From Candidatus Onthoplasma faecigallinarum (lineage in GTDB: Bacteria; Bacillota; Clostridia; Christensenellales; UBA1242): DNA of 13,152 nt. Each line of letters begins with the position of its first letter. Position 1 is the stretch's first letter. The position numbers were made by a program, and so were the translations under genes. The stretch is from positions 1 through 13,152 of the forward strand of contig DVMB01000014.1 in the NCBI GenBank assembly GCA_018715225.1. Direction: 5' to 3'. Below the pieces are notes generated by a model. That model did not search any database. It had not been told where the DNA came from and worked only from the letters and a program-made list of their open reading frames with translations. This document shows, piece after piece, positions 6,018 through 12,907 of the stretch.

Positions 6018-6881
6018 TTAAAACTTTGGTGTGTATTTTGAATCTGCACTGGACAAGTCCTGGACAAAGCAATTTTTCATGTCGTTTTTGAGGGCGAAAT
6101 TTACCACTCGCTTATATTCAATAGGTGTGATTTTTCTGTCTATCTCGTGGAATTTTTTTGCGTCATATCTAGGCTCGTATTGGCTCATGATGCTGACTAT
6201 TGTATCCTTACCTAAATTCTTTAGGATGAAATCTAGGCTCTTTATACTGTCGTCCGTATGTGTCGGCAGGACAAGATGTCGAACAATTACACCTTTTTTC
6301 ATGTGGCCTTTTTCTATCATGTCTCTTGGTTGCAACTCACGCATCTTCAATATCGCTTTTGTCGCAACATCAGCATAATCTACAGCTCCGCTATATTTTG
6401 TTGACAACTCGTTTGACATATATTTCAAGTCCACCAAAAAGATATCCACGTATCCTTTCAATTTTTCTATTGTCTCCACGCTCTCGTATCCACTAGAATT
6501 CCACACTATTGGGATATTTGGTTTGTATATTTTCAGTGCTTCAATTATCTGCATAGTGAAATGAGTAGGAGTTACCAAATTGATATTTAGTGCTCCTCTT
6601 CTCTCTAGATCTTTGAAAATATTTGCCAACTCTGCTACTGAAATATTTTTACCTTTATTCTTGTGGCTGATGGGAAAATTTTGACAATAGACGCATTTTA
6701 GATTACAGCCTGCGAAAAATATTGCTCCGCTGCCCTTGTCTTTTTCTCCACCACTGATGAGTGGCTCTTCGTACTTATGGAGCATCACTTTACTTATCCT
6801 GATCTCTTCCGTCTCTTGACAAAACCCCGTCGTCTTTGCTCTATCTACTCTACAACGGCGTGGACAAATATCACATATCAT
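6018..6881 (-). CDS. Radical SAM protein, PflX-like (pyruvate formate-lyase activase-like)
   Basis: This 287-residue radical SAM enzyme has the 4Fe-4S signature C59-x3-C63-x2-C66 in GCNLKCVYCQNF, preceded by GSGAIFF, and a cysteine-rich N-terminus (CDICPRRC at 3-10, C21) typical of the PflX-like group related to glycyl-radical activating enzymes. VTPTHF (about 103-108), IVWNSSGY (about 124-131) and DIFLVDLKY fit the TIM-barrel strands of this family. The physiological substrate of PflX-like proteins is not established, and no glycyl-radical enzyme is in the window. The start at 6881 begins exactly at the conserved N-terminal motif but has only a weak AAGAA ribosome binding site. It lies 96 bases downstream of the metallopeptidase-like gene on the same strand, so a shared transcript is possible. 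Confidence 0.88.
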   Translation of the reverse strand: MICDICPRRCRVDRAKTTGFCQETEEIRISKVMLHKYEEPLISGGEKDKGSGAIFFAGCNLKCVYCQNFPISHKNKGKNISVAELANIFKDLERRGALNINLVTPTHFTMQIIEALKIYKPNIPIVWNSSGYESVETIEKLKGYVDIFLVDLKYMSNELSTKYSGAVDYADVATKAILKMRELQPRDMIEKGHMKKGVIVRHLVLPTHTDDSIKSLDFILKNLGKDTIVSIMSQYEPRYDAKKFHEIDRKITPIEYKRVVNFALKNDMKNCFVQDLSSADSKYTPKF

Positions 6882-6977
6882 AATTTCTTAAAATATTTTA
6901 ATAAAATTTTAACTTGTTTGTTATTTATTTCCTGAATAAAGATCAATTTATTTTACAAAATTTTATCGCATATTATT

Positions 6978-8057
6978 TTAGACTTTTCTCTCGTTCAGTG
7001 TGCCTAGACAATAATCTTCTACCGCTGCAGTAAAATCTTGACCCAACAATTTTTTGCAAGCAGAATCCAGATCTAATTTATGAGTTTTACTCAAATAGTT
7101 TTCAAAAGTAGTCAGCATTTTCCTTTTCTCTTCTTTAGTACTACATTCTTCATATCTTTTGATCCAAACGCTGGATATTACTCTGCCGACCACATATCTA
7201 AACATATGTTTGCTATTTTTATTTGTGTCGTGCATAGTCTTGATTCTTTCTATCAGGCGAAAATTCTTATCTCTATATAATTTATCAACAAGTTCAGTTA
7301 AACTTTTTTCGGTTATAGGACAAGAAAGTTGTTTTATAATATCTAGTTCTTCACGAATTAAATTTATTTCATTTAATAGCGAAATTAGTTCACCATTTTC
7401 ATAAGCCTTTACATCTTCTTCATTCAATATACCTTTTTTCATTAAAAACCTATTAAAAAGCCTTTCAATAATATGACTTTCTATTTCTACAATACAATCT
7501 CGAGCAAAACTAGAGTGTGTCAGTTTATCAAATTCCTGTGGCAAATTTTCTTTTATTGCCTCAATCTTCTTTGTGTGGTGTGCACTTACAGCATGAGCCA
7601 GTTCATGCGCAATCGTAGTCAAATCATTAACGCTCCCATTTAGGTGCAATTCTAAATTCAAATATTTGTGTCTTCCCGAATGTCCCACGGATCCAGTACT
7701 GACTTCTCCACCTTTTTGTCTTTCAATATGTATCGTTGAATTGCCGTTTTCATCAATGAAATTTGGATGAGTATTGTCTAAAATCTTTTCAACATCTTCC
7801 TTGAGGCGTGGAAAACGCCCATAAAATTCTTTTATTATGTCTTTTATCTCTTTTTCTGTCAAATCAATTTCCTTTTCTTTCTTATGTGAGGATACTGAAA
7901 TACTACGCCCCAACTGTTCTATCAAATCTAAAATTGAAACGTCTTTATCGTCTGTTTCTGTCAAAAATCTCAAAAAACCATGTGCATTAATTTGAGCACA
8001 TTTTTTATCAAACTCTTCTGCATACTGCTTTGTTATCTTCAATTTTGTATTATCCAT
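6978..8057 (-). CDS. Zinc metallopeptidase-like protein (HELAH, M3-like tail)
   Basis: This 359-residue cytoplasmic protein has a zinc-protease motif HELAH at 151-155 inside TTIAHELAHAVSAHH. A later acidic pair E191/E193 (VEIESHIIERLF) may give the third zinc ligand, as in gluzincins. The segment YVVGRVISSVWIKRYEECS and the tail KKLLGQDFTAAVEDY recall oligoendopeptidase F (family M3), but the protein is much shorter than the roughly 600-residue family norm and is M3-like at best. There is no signal peptide. The start at 8057 has no Shine-Dalgarno sequence, and a TATAAT box ends six bases before it, again a leaderless arrangement. The next gene on the strand is the PflX-like protein. Peptidase activity is likely from the motif, but the substrate is unknown. 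Confidence 0.7.
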   Translation of the reverse strand: MDNTKLKITKQYAEEFDKKCAQINAHGFLRFLTETDDKDVSILDLIEQLGRSISVSSHKKEKEIDLTEKEIKDIIKEFYGRFPRLKEDVEKILDNTHPNFIDENGNSTIHIERQKGGEVSTGSVGHSGRHKYLNLELHLNGSVNDLTTIAHELAHAVSAHHTKKIEAIKENLPQEFDKLTHSSFARDCIVEIESHIIERLFNRFLMKKGILNEEDVKAYENGELISLLNEINLIREELDIIKQLSCPITEKSLTELVDKLYRDKNFRLIERIKTMHDTNKNSKHMFRYVVGRVISSVWIKRYEECSTKEEKRKMLTTFENYLSKTHKLDLDSACKKLLGQDFTAAVEDYCLGTLNERKV

Positions 8058-8063
8058 ATTTTT

Positions 8064-8092
8064 ATTATAACATTATTCTATAGTTTAATCAA
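8064..8092 (-). promoter_or_regulatory. Promoter of the metallopeptidase-like gene, leaderless geometry
   Basis: Minus strand TTGATT (8092-8087), 17-bp spacer, TATAAT (8069-8064), with TG one base ahead of the -10 box. Six bases separate it from the ATG at 8057, placing the predicted start on the start codon. Confidence 0.72.
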
Positions 8093-8244
8093 TAGATTTT
8101 GAATAAGAATTTGTAAAAACTATAAACTTCAATATCAATGAACGATAAAAATTAGCATTTGAATTTCAAAATAACACATCTCATATCTAATATTTCTGTT
8201 CTAAACGAGCGGACAAGCAAATAAAATAATTGTGAGGTATTATT

Positions 8245-8931
8245 ATGAAAAAGAAAATTCTAATTTTTATGATGTTAGCCATTTGCTTATTATCTTTCTC
8301 TGCCTGCGGAAATGCTGACATAAATCTAAAAGATTACTTGATTGAAGAACGCAACAATCTCTTTTATGCGGAAGATGATCTTTATTCTGCTACCTTTTCC
8401 ACTGGCAGGCGTGAGCAAAATTACGGACTAGATGGAACTATCAATGAAATGGTAGATTTTGGCGTCATCACTCTAGCTAGATTGGATAACAATCCGCTAG
8501 CCGACGACACTTACACCTACACTATCAAAATCAACGACCAAACCCACACTGGCTTCTTGGAGAAAAGCAACTATGACAACACTTACTCTATAGACATCGA
8601 GACTTCTGCTCCAAATGACGCCACCGTCAGCATTCAAATCACTTTCACAGGATATAGTTTCAACCAAGAGATGAGCAATGTTTCTAACAATTTCAGTGTG
8701 GACAAAGATGCCGCCCTAGAGATCGCCAACAGCGAATTGAAAGAAGATTTGAACAACATCACAAGCGATAAAAACAACAAGATTGAAGTTTTGATGAAAA
8801 TCCTTAAAGACTATTCAAATGGAGAAGTAAAAAATTACTACTGGTACATAGGTATAATATCAACCAACGGCGACACGCTCGGCATTTTGATCAACGCATC
8901 CAATGGAGAAATAATTGCAAAAAAAGTTTAG
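8245..8931 (+). CDS. Lipoprotein with PepSY-like C-terminus
   Basis: This 228-residue exported lipoprotein has a basic start (MKKK), a hydrophobic core and the lipobox-like FSAC with the lipidated cysteine at residue 21. Phenylalanine at position -3 is less usual than leucine. It should be anchored to the outer face of the membrane. The middle (about 60-135) is beta-rich and threonine/asparagine-rich. The tail, from about 152 with DKDAALEIANSEL to the end with YYWYIGI...GILINASNGEIIAKKV, resembles a PepSY domain, a fold found in peptidase inhibitors and cell-surface proteins. The start has GAGG eight bases upstream. It is divergent from the metallopeptidase-like gene. Its last codons share a terminator hairpin and four bases with the convergent gene at 8928. 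The precise role is unknown. Confidence 0.8.
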   Translation: MKKKILIFMMLAICLLSFSACGNADINLKDYLIEERNNLFYAEDDLYSATFSTGRREQNYGLDGTINEMVDFGVITLARLDNNPLADDTYTYTIKINDQTHTGFLEKSNYDNTYSIDIETSAPNDATVSIQITFTGYSFNQEMSNVSNNFSVDKDAALEIANSELKEDLNNITSDKNNKIEVLMKILKDYSNGEVKNYYWYIGIISTNGDTLGILINASNGEIIAKKV

Positions 8932-8951
8932 CCAACTGCTAAACTTTTTTT
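8919..8951. terminator. Bidirectional terminator inside two overlapping gene ends
   Basis: Arms 8919-8932 and 8938-8951 (14 bp, A run plus GTTTAGC and its complement) enclose a 5-nt loop. The T run on either strand lets it stop transcription both ways. It includes the TAG of the lipoprotein gene (8929-8931) and the TAA of the opposite gene (8930-8928). Confidence 0.88.
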
Positions 8952-9365
8952 TATCCGCTCTATCAAATATTTATATTTATCGACTAAATTATAAGCGTCA
9001 ATAAATGCCTCATCGACATCTTCGCTAAGTAATAATTGGTATGTGCTATTGACAAAATTGATTCCATCATATCTCACAAGCCGCAAAGCATTAGGTGCTA
9101 TATTTATGTTCAAGTGCAATTTTATGCACACAGCCTCCCCCATTATTGTTGAAAAAAAATTGAAAAAATCATTTTTGGGATTATACGCACATCTTATTCC
9201 AATCACATCGCACAATTTTGCTGAACAAAGGTTCTTGATCTCATCTTCCAGCGAAGACGAGAAAAGGTCTGGACTTTGCATTTTCAAATATTTGCAAACT
9301 TTATCTATTATATTCTTCTCTTTGAATGAATCGGCATCTCTCACTTTCATATTTAAACCATTCAT
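8928..9365 (-). CDS. Hypothetical protein, 145 aa
   Basis: I do not recognise this cytoplasmic protein. It has no signal peptide. It is mixed alpha/beta with four cysteines scattered through the first half and a helical, lysine-rich C-terminus (LVDKYKYLIERIKKSL). An upstream in-frame ATG at 9413 would add 16 residues but lies at the -35 side of a good promoter, so it is unlikely to be transcribed. The ATG at 9365 falls exactly where transcription should start (TATACC ends six bases before it). The ATG at 9350 (MKVRDADS) is the other candidate. Neither has a Shine-Dalgarno sequence. The gene lies downstream of the 113-aa gene on the same strand. Its 3' end overlaps the lipoprotein gene by four bases. 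Confidence 0.65.
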   Translation of the reverse strand: MNGLNMKVRDADSFKEKNIIDKVCKYLKMQSPDLFSSSLEDEIKNLCSAKLCDVIGIRCAYNPKNDFFNFFSTIMGEAVCIKLHLNINIAPNALRLVRYDGINFVNSTYQLLLSEDVDEAFIDAYNLVDKYKYLIERIKKSLAVG

Positions 9366-9371
9366 ATAATA

Positions 9372-9400
9372 GGTATAATACATTTTTGTACAAAAGTCAA
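9372..9400 (-). promoter_or_regulatory. Promoter of the 145-aa gene
   Basis: Minus strand TTGACT (9400-9395), 17-bp spacer, TATACC (9377-9372). The predicted start coincides with the ATG at 9365. It lies in the 53-base spacer after the 113-aa gene, so this gene probably has its own transcript. Confidence 0.65.
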
Positions 9401-9418
9401 ATATTTTGTACAAAAATA

Positions 9419-9760
9419 TTAAATATTTGAAACTTTTGCTAATTCTTGATGTTCACGTTCATAGCGAGACTTCATCTCTTTATACTTTTCCGTCAACTCG
9501 AATATGTAACGTTGTTTTCCCTCTAGCGACAGCGAATTGTAATATTTGTTATCCATCAATTCTTTTATTGGATTGATAATTATCTCATCGCTGGACAAAA
9601 TCTTGCATACTCTATCATACAACTCCTGCTCGTGTACACCAAAACACGCCTTTGCATAAGGAATTTGTTCAAAAATAGATTTTTCTTTATTATAATTTTT
9701 CATTCTTGTCTTGGCGTCTCTTGCCATGAAATATAATTTACCTTTTATCTTTCTTTTCAT
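9419..9760 (-). CDS. Hypothetical protein, 113 aa, basic and helical
   Basis: I do not recognise this small protein. The first 25 residues are strongly basic (MKRKIKGK...RDAKTRMKNYNKEK). The rest is charged and predicted helical, with a likely coiled coil at the C-terminus (about 85-108, YIFELTEKYKEMKSRYEREHQ). There is no signal peptide or membrane segment. The ATG at 9760 is preceded by GGGGG seven bases upstream, an irregular ribosome binding site. M12 (MARDAK) is an alternative start with an even weaker site. A nucleic-acid-binding role would fit the basic start but is only a guess. The next gene on the strand seems to have its own promoter. Confidence 0.65.
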   Translation of the reverse strand: MKRKIKGKLYFMARDAKTRMKNYNKEKSIFEQIPYAKACFGVHEQELYDRVCKILSSDEIIINPIKELMDNKYYNSLSLEGKQRYIFELTEKYKEMKSRYEREHQELAKVSNI

Positions 9761-10011
9761 AATCTACCCCCACATGTTCAAGGATACTAAAATAAAGATT
9801 TTTGACAAAATATATTGATATAAAATTTTTGACGAGTTTTGTCTATTTTTAGAGAAATTTTTCCTTTCATATAAATTGTGCTATTTTATGTGGAAATTTA
9901 ATCTATTTAGACTTTTTGTATACTCACGCAAAGTTTAAAATAAAGCATTCGATGGACGAATAAAAATATTGATTTTGCTTGAAAATATGTTGCTGTATAA
10001 TGAAAAAGTCC

Positions 10012-10041
10012 AAAATAATACAGCATATGCTGTATTATTTT
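10012..10041 (-). terminator. Perfect 30-bp palindromic terminator of pyk
   Basis: The 30 bases are a perfect palindrome centred at 10026/10027 and contain the pyk stop codon (10037-10035). On the minus strand the arm ends in TTATTTT, and a further T5 lies ten bases on. It can also fold on the plus strand. Confidence 0.8.
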
Positions 10042-11444
10042 ACTTCGTCTATCTTTATAAGATTGGTACCTCCGCTCTGTTTTGGAGTTCCGCATGTAAT
10101 TACTATGATGTCCTTTGGTTTTGCTATCTTTAATTTTTTCACTATTTCATTTGCTATCTGGAACATCTCGTCCGTTGTGTTATAGACTGGAGTAAGTACT
10201 GGCGTTACTCCCCACAATATCTCTAGCTGTCTATACACATCTTCGTTCGGTGTCGCCCCTATAATTGTTACATCTGGGCGGAATCTACTTATCATAGTGG
10301 CACTAAGACCCGTACCAGTAAAGACTACTATTGCCTTGGTATTTTGCATGAAACTAGCGTCAACCGCACTGTGTGATACCACGTCTGTAGTATTGACTAG
10401 ATTGTGATTGGTTGAAGCAAACCTTTTTGAATAATTGATGTGTTTTTCTGTTTCCCCTGCAATCTTTGCCATAGTCTTCACTGCTTCTACAGGGAAGCGC
10501 CCCGCCGCCGTCTCTCCAGACAACATGACAGCACTTGTTCCATCGTATACCGCATTAGCCACATCGCTGACCTCTGCCCTAGTAGGTCGATTGTTGGTTA
10601 TCATACTCTCCAACATCTCTGTTGCTGTGATTACAACTCGTCCTTTGTCTTTCGCCTTTTTGATAATGGTCTTCTGTAGATCAGGAAGTTTCTCTACTGG
10701 GACTTCTACACCAAGGTCCCCTCGAGCCACCATTATACCATCGCTGACATTGATTATTTCGTCAAGATTTGTTACCCCGCACTGAGATTCTATCTTTGAA
10801 ATTATTTTCAATTTTCCATTATGATTTTCTATAAATTTTCTTAGGCAAAGTACATCTTCTTTGCAATTTACAAAACTTGCAGCAATTAATTCAACCCCAT
10901 TTTCTATCGCCCATATTATATCCTTTTCGTCCGCTTCATTTAGATATGGGGTGCTGTATTTTACATTAGGTATGCTTAGACTCTTTCTATTGGAGAGCAC
11001 TCCTGAATTCATTGCCTTTGTGATGACATCTTTGCCTTCTACTTTAACGACTTTGAAGGTCAACAAGCCATTCACTGCCAAAATTTTATTGCCCGCTTTT
11101 ATGCATTTGACTATCTCTGGAACATTAAAACTGACTATGTTTTCATCTCCCTCCAGGTCTCTACCTGTAAAGATAAATTGTTGCCCTTTCTTGATCTCTA
11201 CCGAACCATTTTTAAAAGTTTTCACTCTTATTTCAGGTCCTCTCGTATCAATCATAATTGGCAAAGGAATTCCCAATTCTTTTCTCAATTTGTTTACATT
11301 CTTTTTTATCTTTTCCATATCTTGTATGGTTGCGTGCGAAAGATTTATTCTAACTACATTCAATCCCGCCAAAACTAACTTTTTTAAAACATTGTATTCA
11401 TTACTTGCTGGACCAATAGTCCCTATTATCTTTGTTTTTCTCAT
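10035..11444 (-). CDS. pyk: Pyruvate kinase
   Basis: It converts phosphoenolpyruvate and ADP to pyruvate and ATP, the last step of glycolysis. The 469 residues match the basic bacterial form without the extra C-terminal PEP-utiliser domain of Bacillus. Visible are KIIGTIGPAS at the start, RINLSHA (32-38), IDTRGPEIR (65-73), the catalytic KIESQ (217-221), MVARGDLGVE (238-247, metal aspartate D243), TATEMLESM (273-281) and RPTRAEVSDVANAV. The start at 11444 begins at the conserved N-terminus and has AAAGGA upstream. An in-frame ATG at 11501 would add 19 unrelated residues and lies upstream of the predicted transcription start. One oddity is that the usual DDG of the B domain (ILVDDGL in many homologues) reads VNG (124-126). 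A good promoter and a palindromic terminator make it a single-gene unit. Confidence 0.95.
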   Translation of the reverse strand: MRKTKIIGTIGPASNEYNVLKKLVLAGLNVVRINLSHATIQDMEKIKKNVNKLRKELGIPLPIMIDTRGPEIRVKTFKNGSVEIKKGQQFIFTGRDLEGDENIVSFNVPEIVKCIKAGNKILAVNGLLTFKVVKVEGKDVITKAMNSGVLSNRKSLSIPNVKYSTPYLNEADEKDIIWAIENGVELIAASFVNCKEDVLCLRKFIENHNGKLKIISKIESQCGVTNLDEIINVSDGIMVARGDLGVEVPVEKLPDLQKTIIKKAKDKGRVVITATEMLESMITNNRPTRAEVSDVANAVYDGTSAVMLSGETAAGRFPVEAVKTMAKIAGETEKHINYSKRFASTNHNLVNTTDVVSHSAVDASFMQNTKAIVVFTGTGLSATMISRFRPDVTIIGATPNEDVYRQLEILWGVTPVLTPVYNTTDEMFQIANEIVKKLKIAKPKDIIVITCGTPKQSGGTNLIKIDEVK

Positions 11445-11472
11445 ATGCTTTCCTTTTTCCTTTACGTATAAT

Positions 11473-11501
11473 ATTATAACAAACAATTTGTTTTTTAACA
11501 A
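11473..11501 (-). promoter_or_regulatory. Promoter of pyk
   Basis: Minus strand TTGTTA (11501-11496), 17-bp spacer, TATAAT (11478-11473) with the extended TG one base ahead. The start is predicted near 11466, giving a leader of about 22 nt that includes the ribosome binding site. Confidence 0.72.
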
Positions 11502-11574
11502 ACATATTCATTAGCGATTCATACAAATTAATTGAACAAATTATGCCATTAAATTGTCTATTTTTAGAAAAGTA

Positions 11575-11603
11575 TTGAAAAATTTTATAAAATACATTAT
11601 AAT
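11575..11603 (+). promoter_or_regulatory. Promoter of ssrA
   Basis: TTGAAA (11575-11580), 17-bp spacer, TATAAT (11598-11603). The start near 11610 would leave only about three bases to be trimmed from the 5' end of tmRNA. A second TATAAT overlaps at 11603-11608. Confidence 0.72.
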
Positions 11604-11612
11604 ATAATATAT

Positions 11613-11966
11613 GGGGATGAATTAGTTTCGACTGGCATACATTGATATTATACGCATGTCGTGCGGTGGCACGTTAAACACATGATTCGTTCTCGACGAA
11701 TAAAAATAAACGCAGACAACAATAAATTAGCTTACGCTGCTTAATTGCGTAGCCGTCAACTTATTGGTACCAACACGATAAGATTTGGCGTCATATGTTG
11801 GTGAACGTCATAATGTGGTTCCTTACGCATTGTGATGAAAATAAAGGATAGTTATTAAAAAGTGTCAATGTTAATTTTTAATGACGAATTTACCCATTGA
11901 CTAAGCATGTAGTGTATGGTCTCAATCTATGTTAGGACATGGGTGCGACTCCCATCATCTCCACCA
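11613..11966 (+). ncRNA. ssrA: Transfer-messenger RNA (tmRNA)
   Basis: tmRNA enters ribosomes stalled on broken messages and adds a degradation tag to the unfinished protein, together with SmpB. The 354-nt one-piece RNA has an alanine-tRNA-like end: GGGGATGA (11613-11620) pairs with TCATCTCC (11956-11963), including the G3-U wobble read by alanyl-tRNA synthetase, and CCA is encoded (11964-11966). The tag frame starts at GCA 11712 and reads ADNNKLAYAA before TAA (11742-11744). The helix GCTTACGC/GCGTAGC that follows the tag in tmRNAs spans the stop. Two small departures are that the tag ends in YAA where LAA is usual, and the T loop reads TGCGACT rather than TTCGACT. A terminator follows at 11986-12017. 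Confidence 0.97.
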
Positions 11967-12017
11967 GATGTCAAAATTTGTAGAAAAAAAGTAGTTAGAT
12001 AACTCTAACTACTTTTT
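11959..12017 (+). repeat. 59-nt direct repeat, left copy (ssrA 3' end plus terminator)
   Basis: It aligns without gaps to 12984-13042, with 48 of 59 bases identical. The first 8 bases (CTCCACCA, the tmRNA end) and the two terminator arms (15 and 13 bases) are exact. The 17-base linker and the hairpin loop differ. The repeats bound the barnase/barstar segment, in the manner of attachment-site duplications at ssrA. Confidence 0.85.
11986..12017. terminator. Bidirectional terminator between ssrA and barstar
   Basis: Arms AAAAAGTAGTTAG (11986-11998) and its complement (12005-12017) enclose a 6-nt loop. It has T runs on both strands. It ends ssrA on the plus strand and overlaps the barstar stop codon (12018-12016) on the minus strand. 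Confidence 0.88.
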
Positions 12018-12294
12018 ATTTTATTTTTATTTTAAAATCATTTGGAAATTGTTTTTCAGCATCGAAGAAACATTGTAGGATTTTTGTTATAATTTCTTCG
12101 TTATAATCATTTTCTTTACCGGTAAAATTTTTTAACACTATTTCACATGGCGTATCAATATAGCCAGTTAACATATCCCAAAGAGCATCAGCATTTTTAC
12201 CGAACCAATCAGGAATGTTCATTTCTTTTTGTATTAAATCATAGAATTCTTCAGCCCACTTAAATTCGTTTCTATCAAAAATATATTTTTTCAT
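12016..12294 (-). CDS. Barstar-family ribonuclease inhibitor
   Basis: This 92-residue protein matches barstar, the tight inhibitor of barnase, across its length (the Bacillus protein has about 90 residues). The barnase-binding helix is plain: PDWFGKNADALWDMLTGY (28-45) aligns with the PEYYGENLDALWDCLTGW segment of barstar. It keeps the key acidic residues D36 and D40 (barstar D35 and D39) and W39, while aromatic W30/F31 replace Y29/Y30. The position of barstar E76 appears to be aspartate (FFDAEKQF). It is cytoplasmic. The start at 12294 has AGGAG seven to eight bases upstream. It lies ten bases after the ribonuclease gene in the same transcript, the usual toxin-then-immunity order. It protects the producing cell from the upstream enzyme. 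Confidence 0.94.
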   Translation of the reverse strand: MKKYIFDRNEFKWAEEFYDLIQKEMNIPDWFGKNADALWDMLTGYIDTPCEIVLKNFTGKENDYNEEIITKILQCFFDAEKQFPNDFKIKIK

Positions 12295-12304
12295 AATTCA
12301 TCTC

Positions 12305-12877
12305 CTATTCAATAGCAATAAACCTATTATAATGACTGTCTGTTTTAAATATTAAACCATCGTTGGAATATATAAGACGAAAATTATTTCTATAACCACC
12401 ATTATAATCTATATCACATTCATACCAAATTCTATTTGGAGCTTTTGGCAATTTGTTATCTCTATCATAAAAGATATCTCCGCCTATAGATTTCCCTGGC
12501 GCAACATTATCCAAATTTCCCAATATTGGTTTCCAACCCAAATCTTTTGCTTGTTGTTTTGTAATATAATAATCTGGCAATTTATTAAAGTTCTTTAAAT
12601 AATAATCAGGTCCACCAACACCTAATTTAGTTGCATTCCCAACCGACACACTTCTTAACCATGTTATGTAACATAAACATTTCTCATGTTCGGGTAAGTG
12701 AGGAACATATGTGTCATCTTTATGATAAATTTTACCATGTCGTTTTAAACATATGATACAATGCGAAAATGTTGGTCCTAGCAAATACTCCTTCCAAGTT
12801 TTAGATGTTGCATAATTTGTAAAAGTTTCTTGAAATTTGTTAACAATAGATTCTTTTATATCTTTAAATATATTCAT
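12305..12877 (-). CDS. Barnase-like ribonuclease with MuF-like zinc-binding N-terminal domain
   Basis: The C-terminal 95 residues (about 95-190) are very close to barnase: KLPDYYITKQQAKDLGW, GNLDNVAPGKSIGGDIF, DRDNKLP, then GYRNNFR and SHY. All residues for RNA cleavage are present: K107, R139, E153 (general base), R163, R167 and H182 (general acid). There is no signal peptide, unlike secreted barnase. Residues 38-70 carry C40-x2-C43, a GKIY segment, and P-x-H64-x2-C67-x-C69, the metal-site pattern of phage MuF-type head proteins, which is known to be fused to toxins. The start at 12877 (MNIFKD) has AGAGG five bases upstream. An in-frame ATG at 12916 would add 13 residues but lies at the promoter's -10 box. 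The gene is followed ten bases on by barstar. Enzyme assignment is secure; the delivery route is unknown. Confidence 0.93.
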   Translation of the reverse strand: MNIFKDIKESIVNKFQETFTNYATSKTWKEYLLGPTFSHCIICLKRHGKIYHKDDTYVPHLPEHEKCLCYITWLRSVSVGNATKLGVGGPDYYLKNFNKLPDYYITKQQAKDLGWKPILGNLDNVAPGKSIGGDIFYDRDNKLPKAPNRIWYECDIDYNGGYRNNFRLIYSNDGLIFKTDSHYNRFIAIE

Positions 12878-12899
12878 AATATCCTCTTGCAAGGATATT
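12878..12899 (-). promoter_or_regulatory. Leader hairpin masking the ribonuclease ribosome binding site
   Basis: Arms 12899-12892 and 12885-12878 on the minus strand are a perfect 8-bp inverted repeat (AATATCCT/AGGATATT) with a 6-nt loop. The downstream arm contains part of AGAGG and ends at the base before the ATG. With transcription starting near 12901, almost the whole leader is this hairpin. Confidence 0.75.
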
Positions 12900-12907
12900 A
12901 CCATTGT

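Noticed and set aside
9761..10011. Promoter or small gene in the 250-base spacer before pyk's terminator
   Set aside because: TTGACA-like and TATAAT-like words occur, but none at proper spacing to a start, and no reading frame has convincing signals.
11445..11501. Longer pyk starting at 11501
   Set aside because: The extra 19 residues do not resemble pyruvate kinase, and the predicted transcription start (about 11466) lies downstream of that ATG.
10435..11514. Long plus-strand open frames opposite pyk
   Set aside because: They are mirror frames of a clear pyruvate kinase gene and show no domain or start signals.
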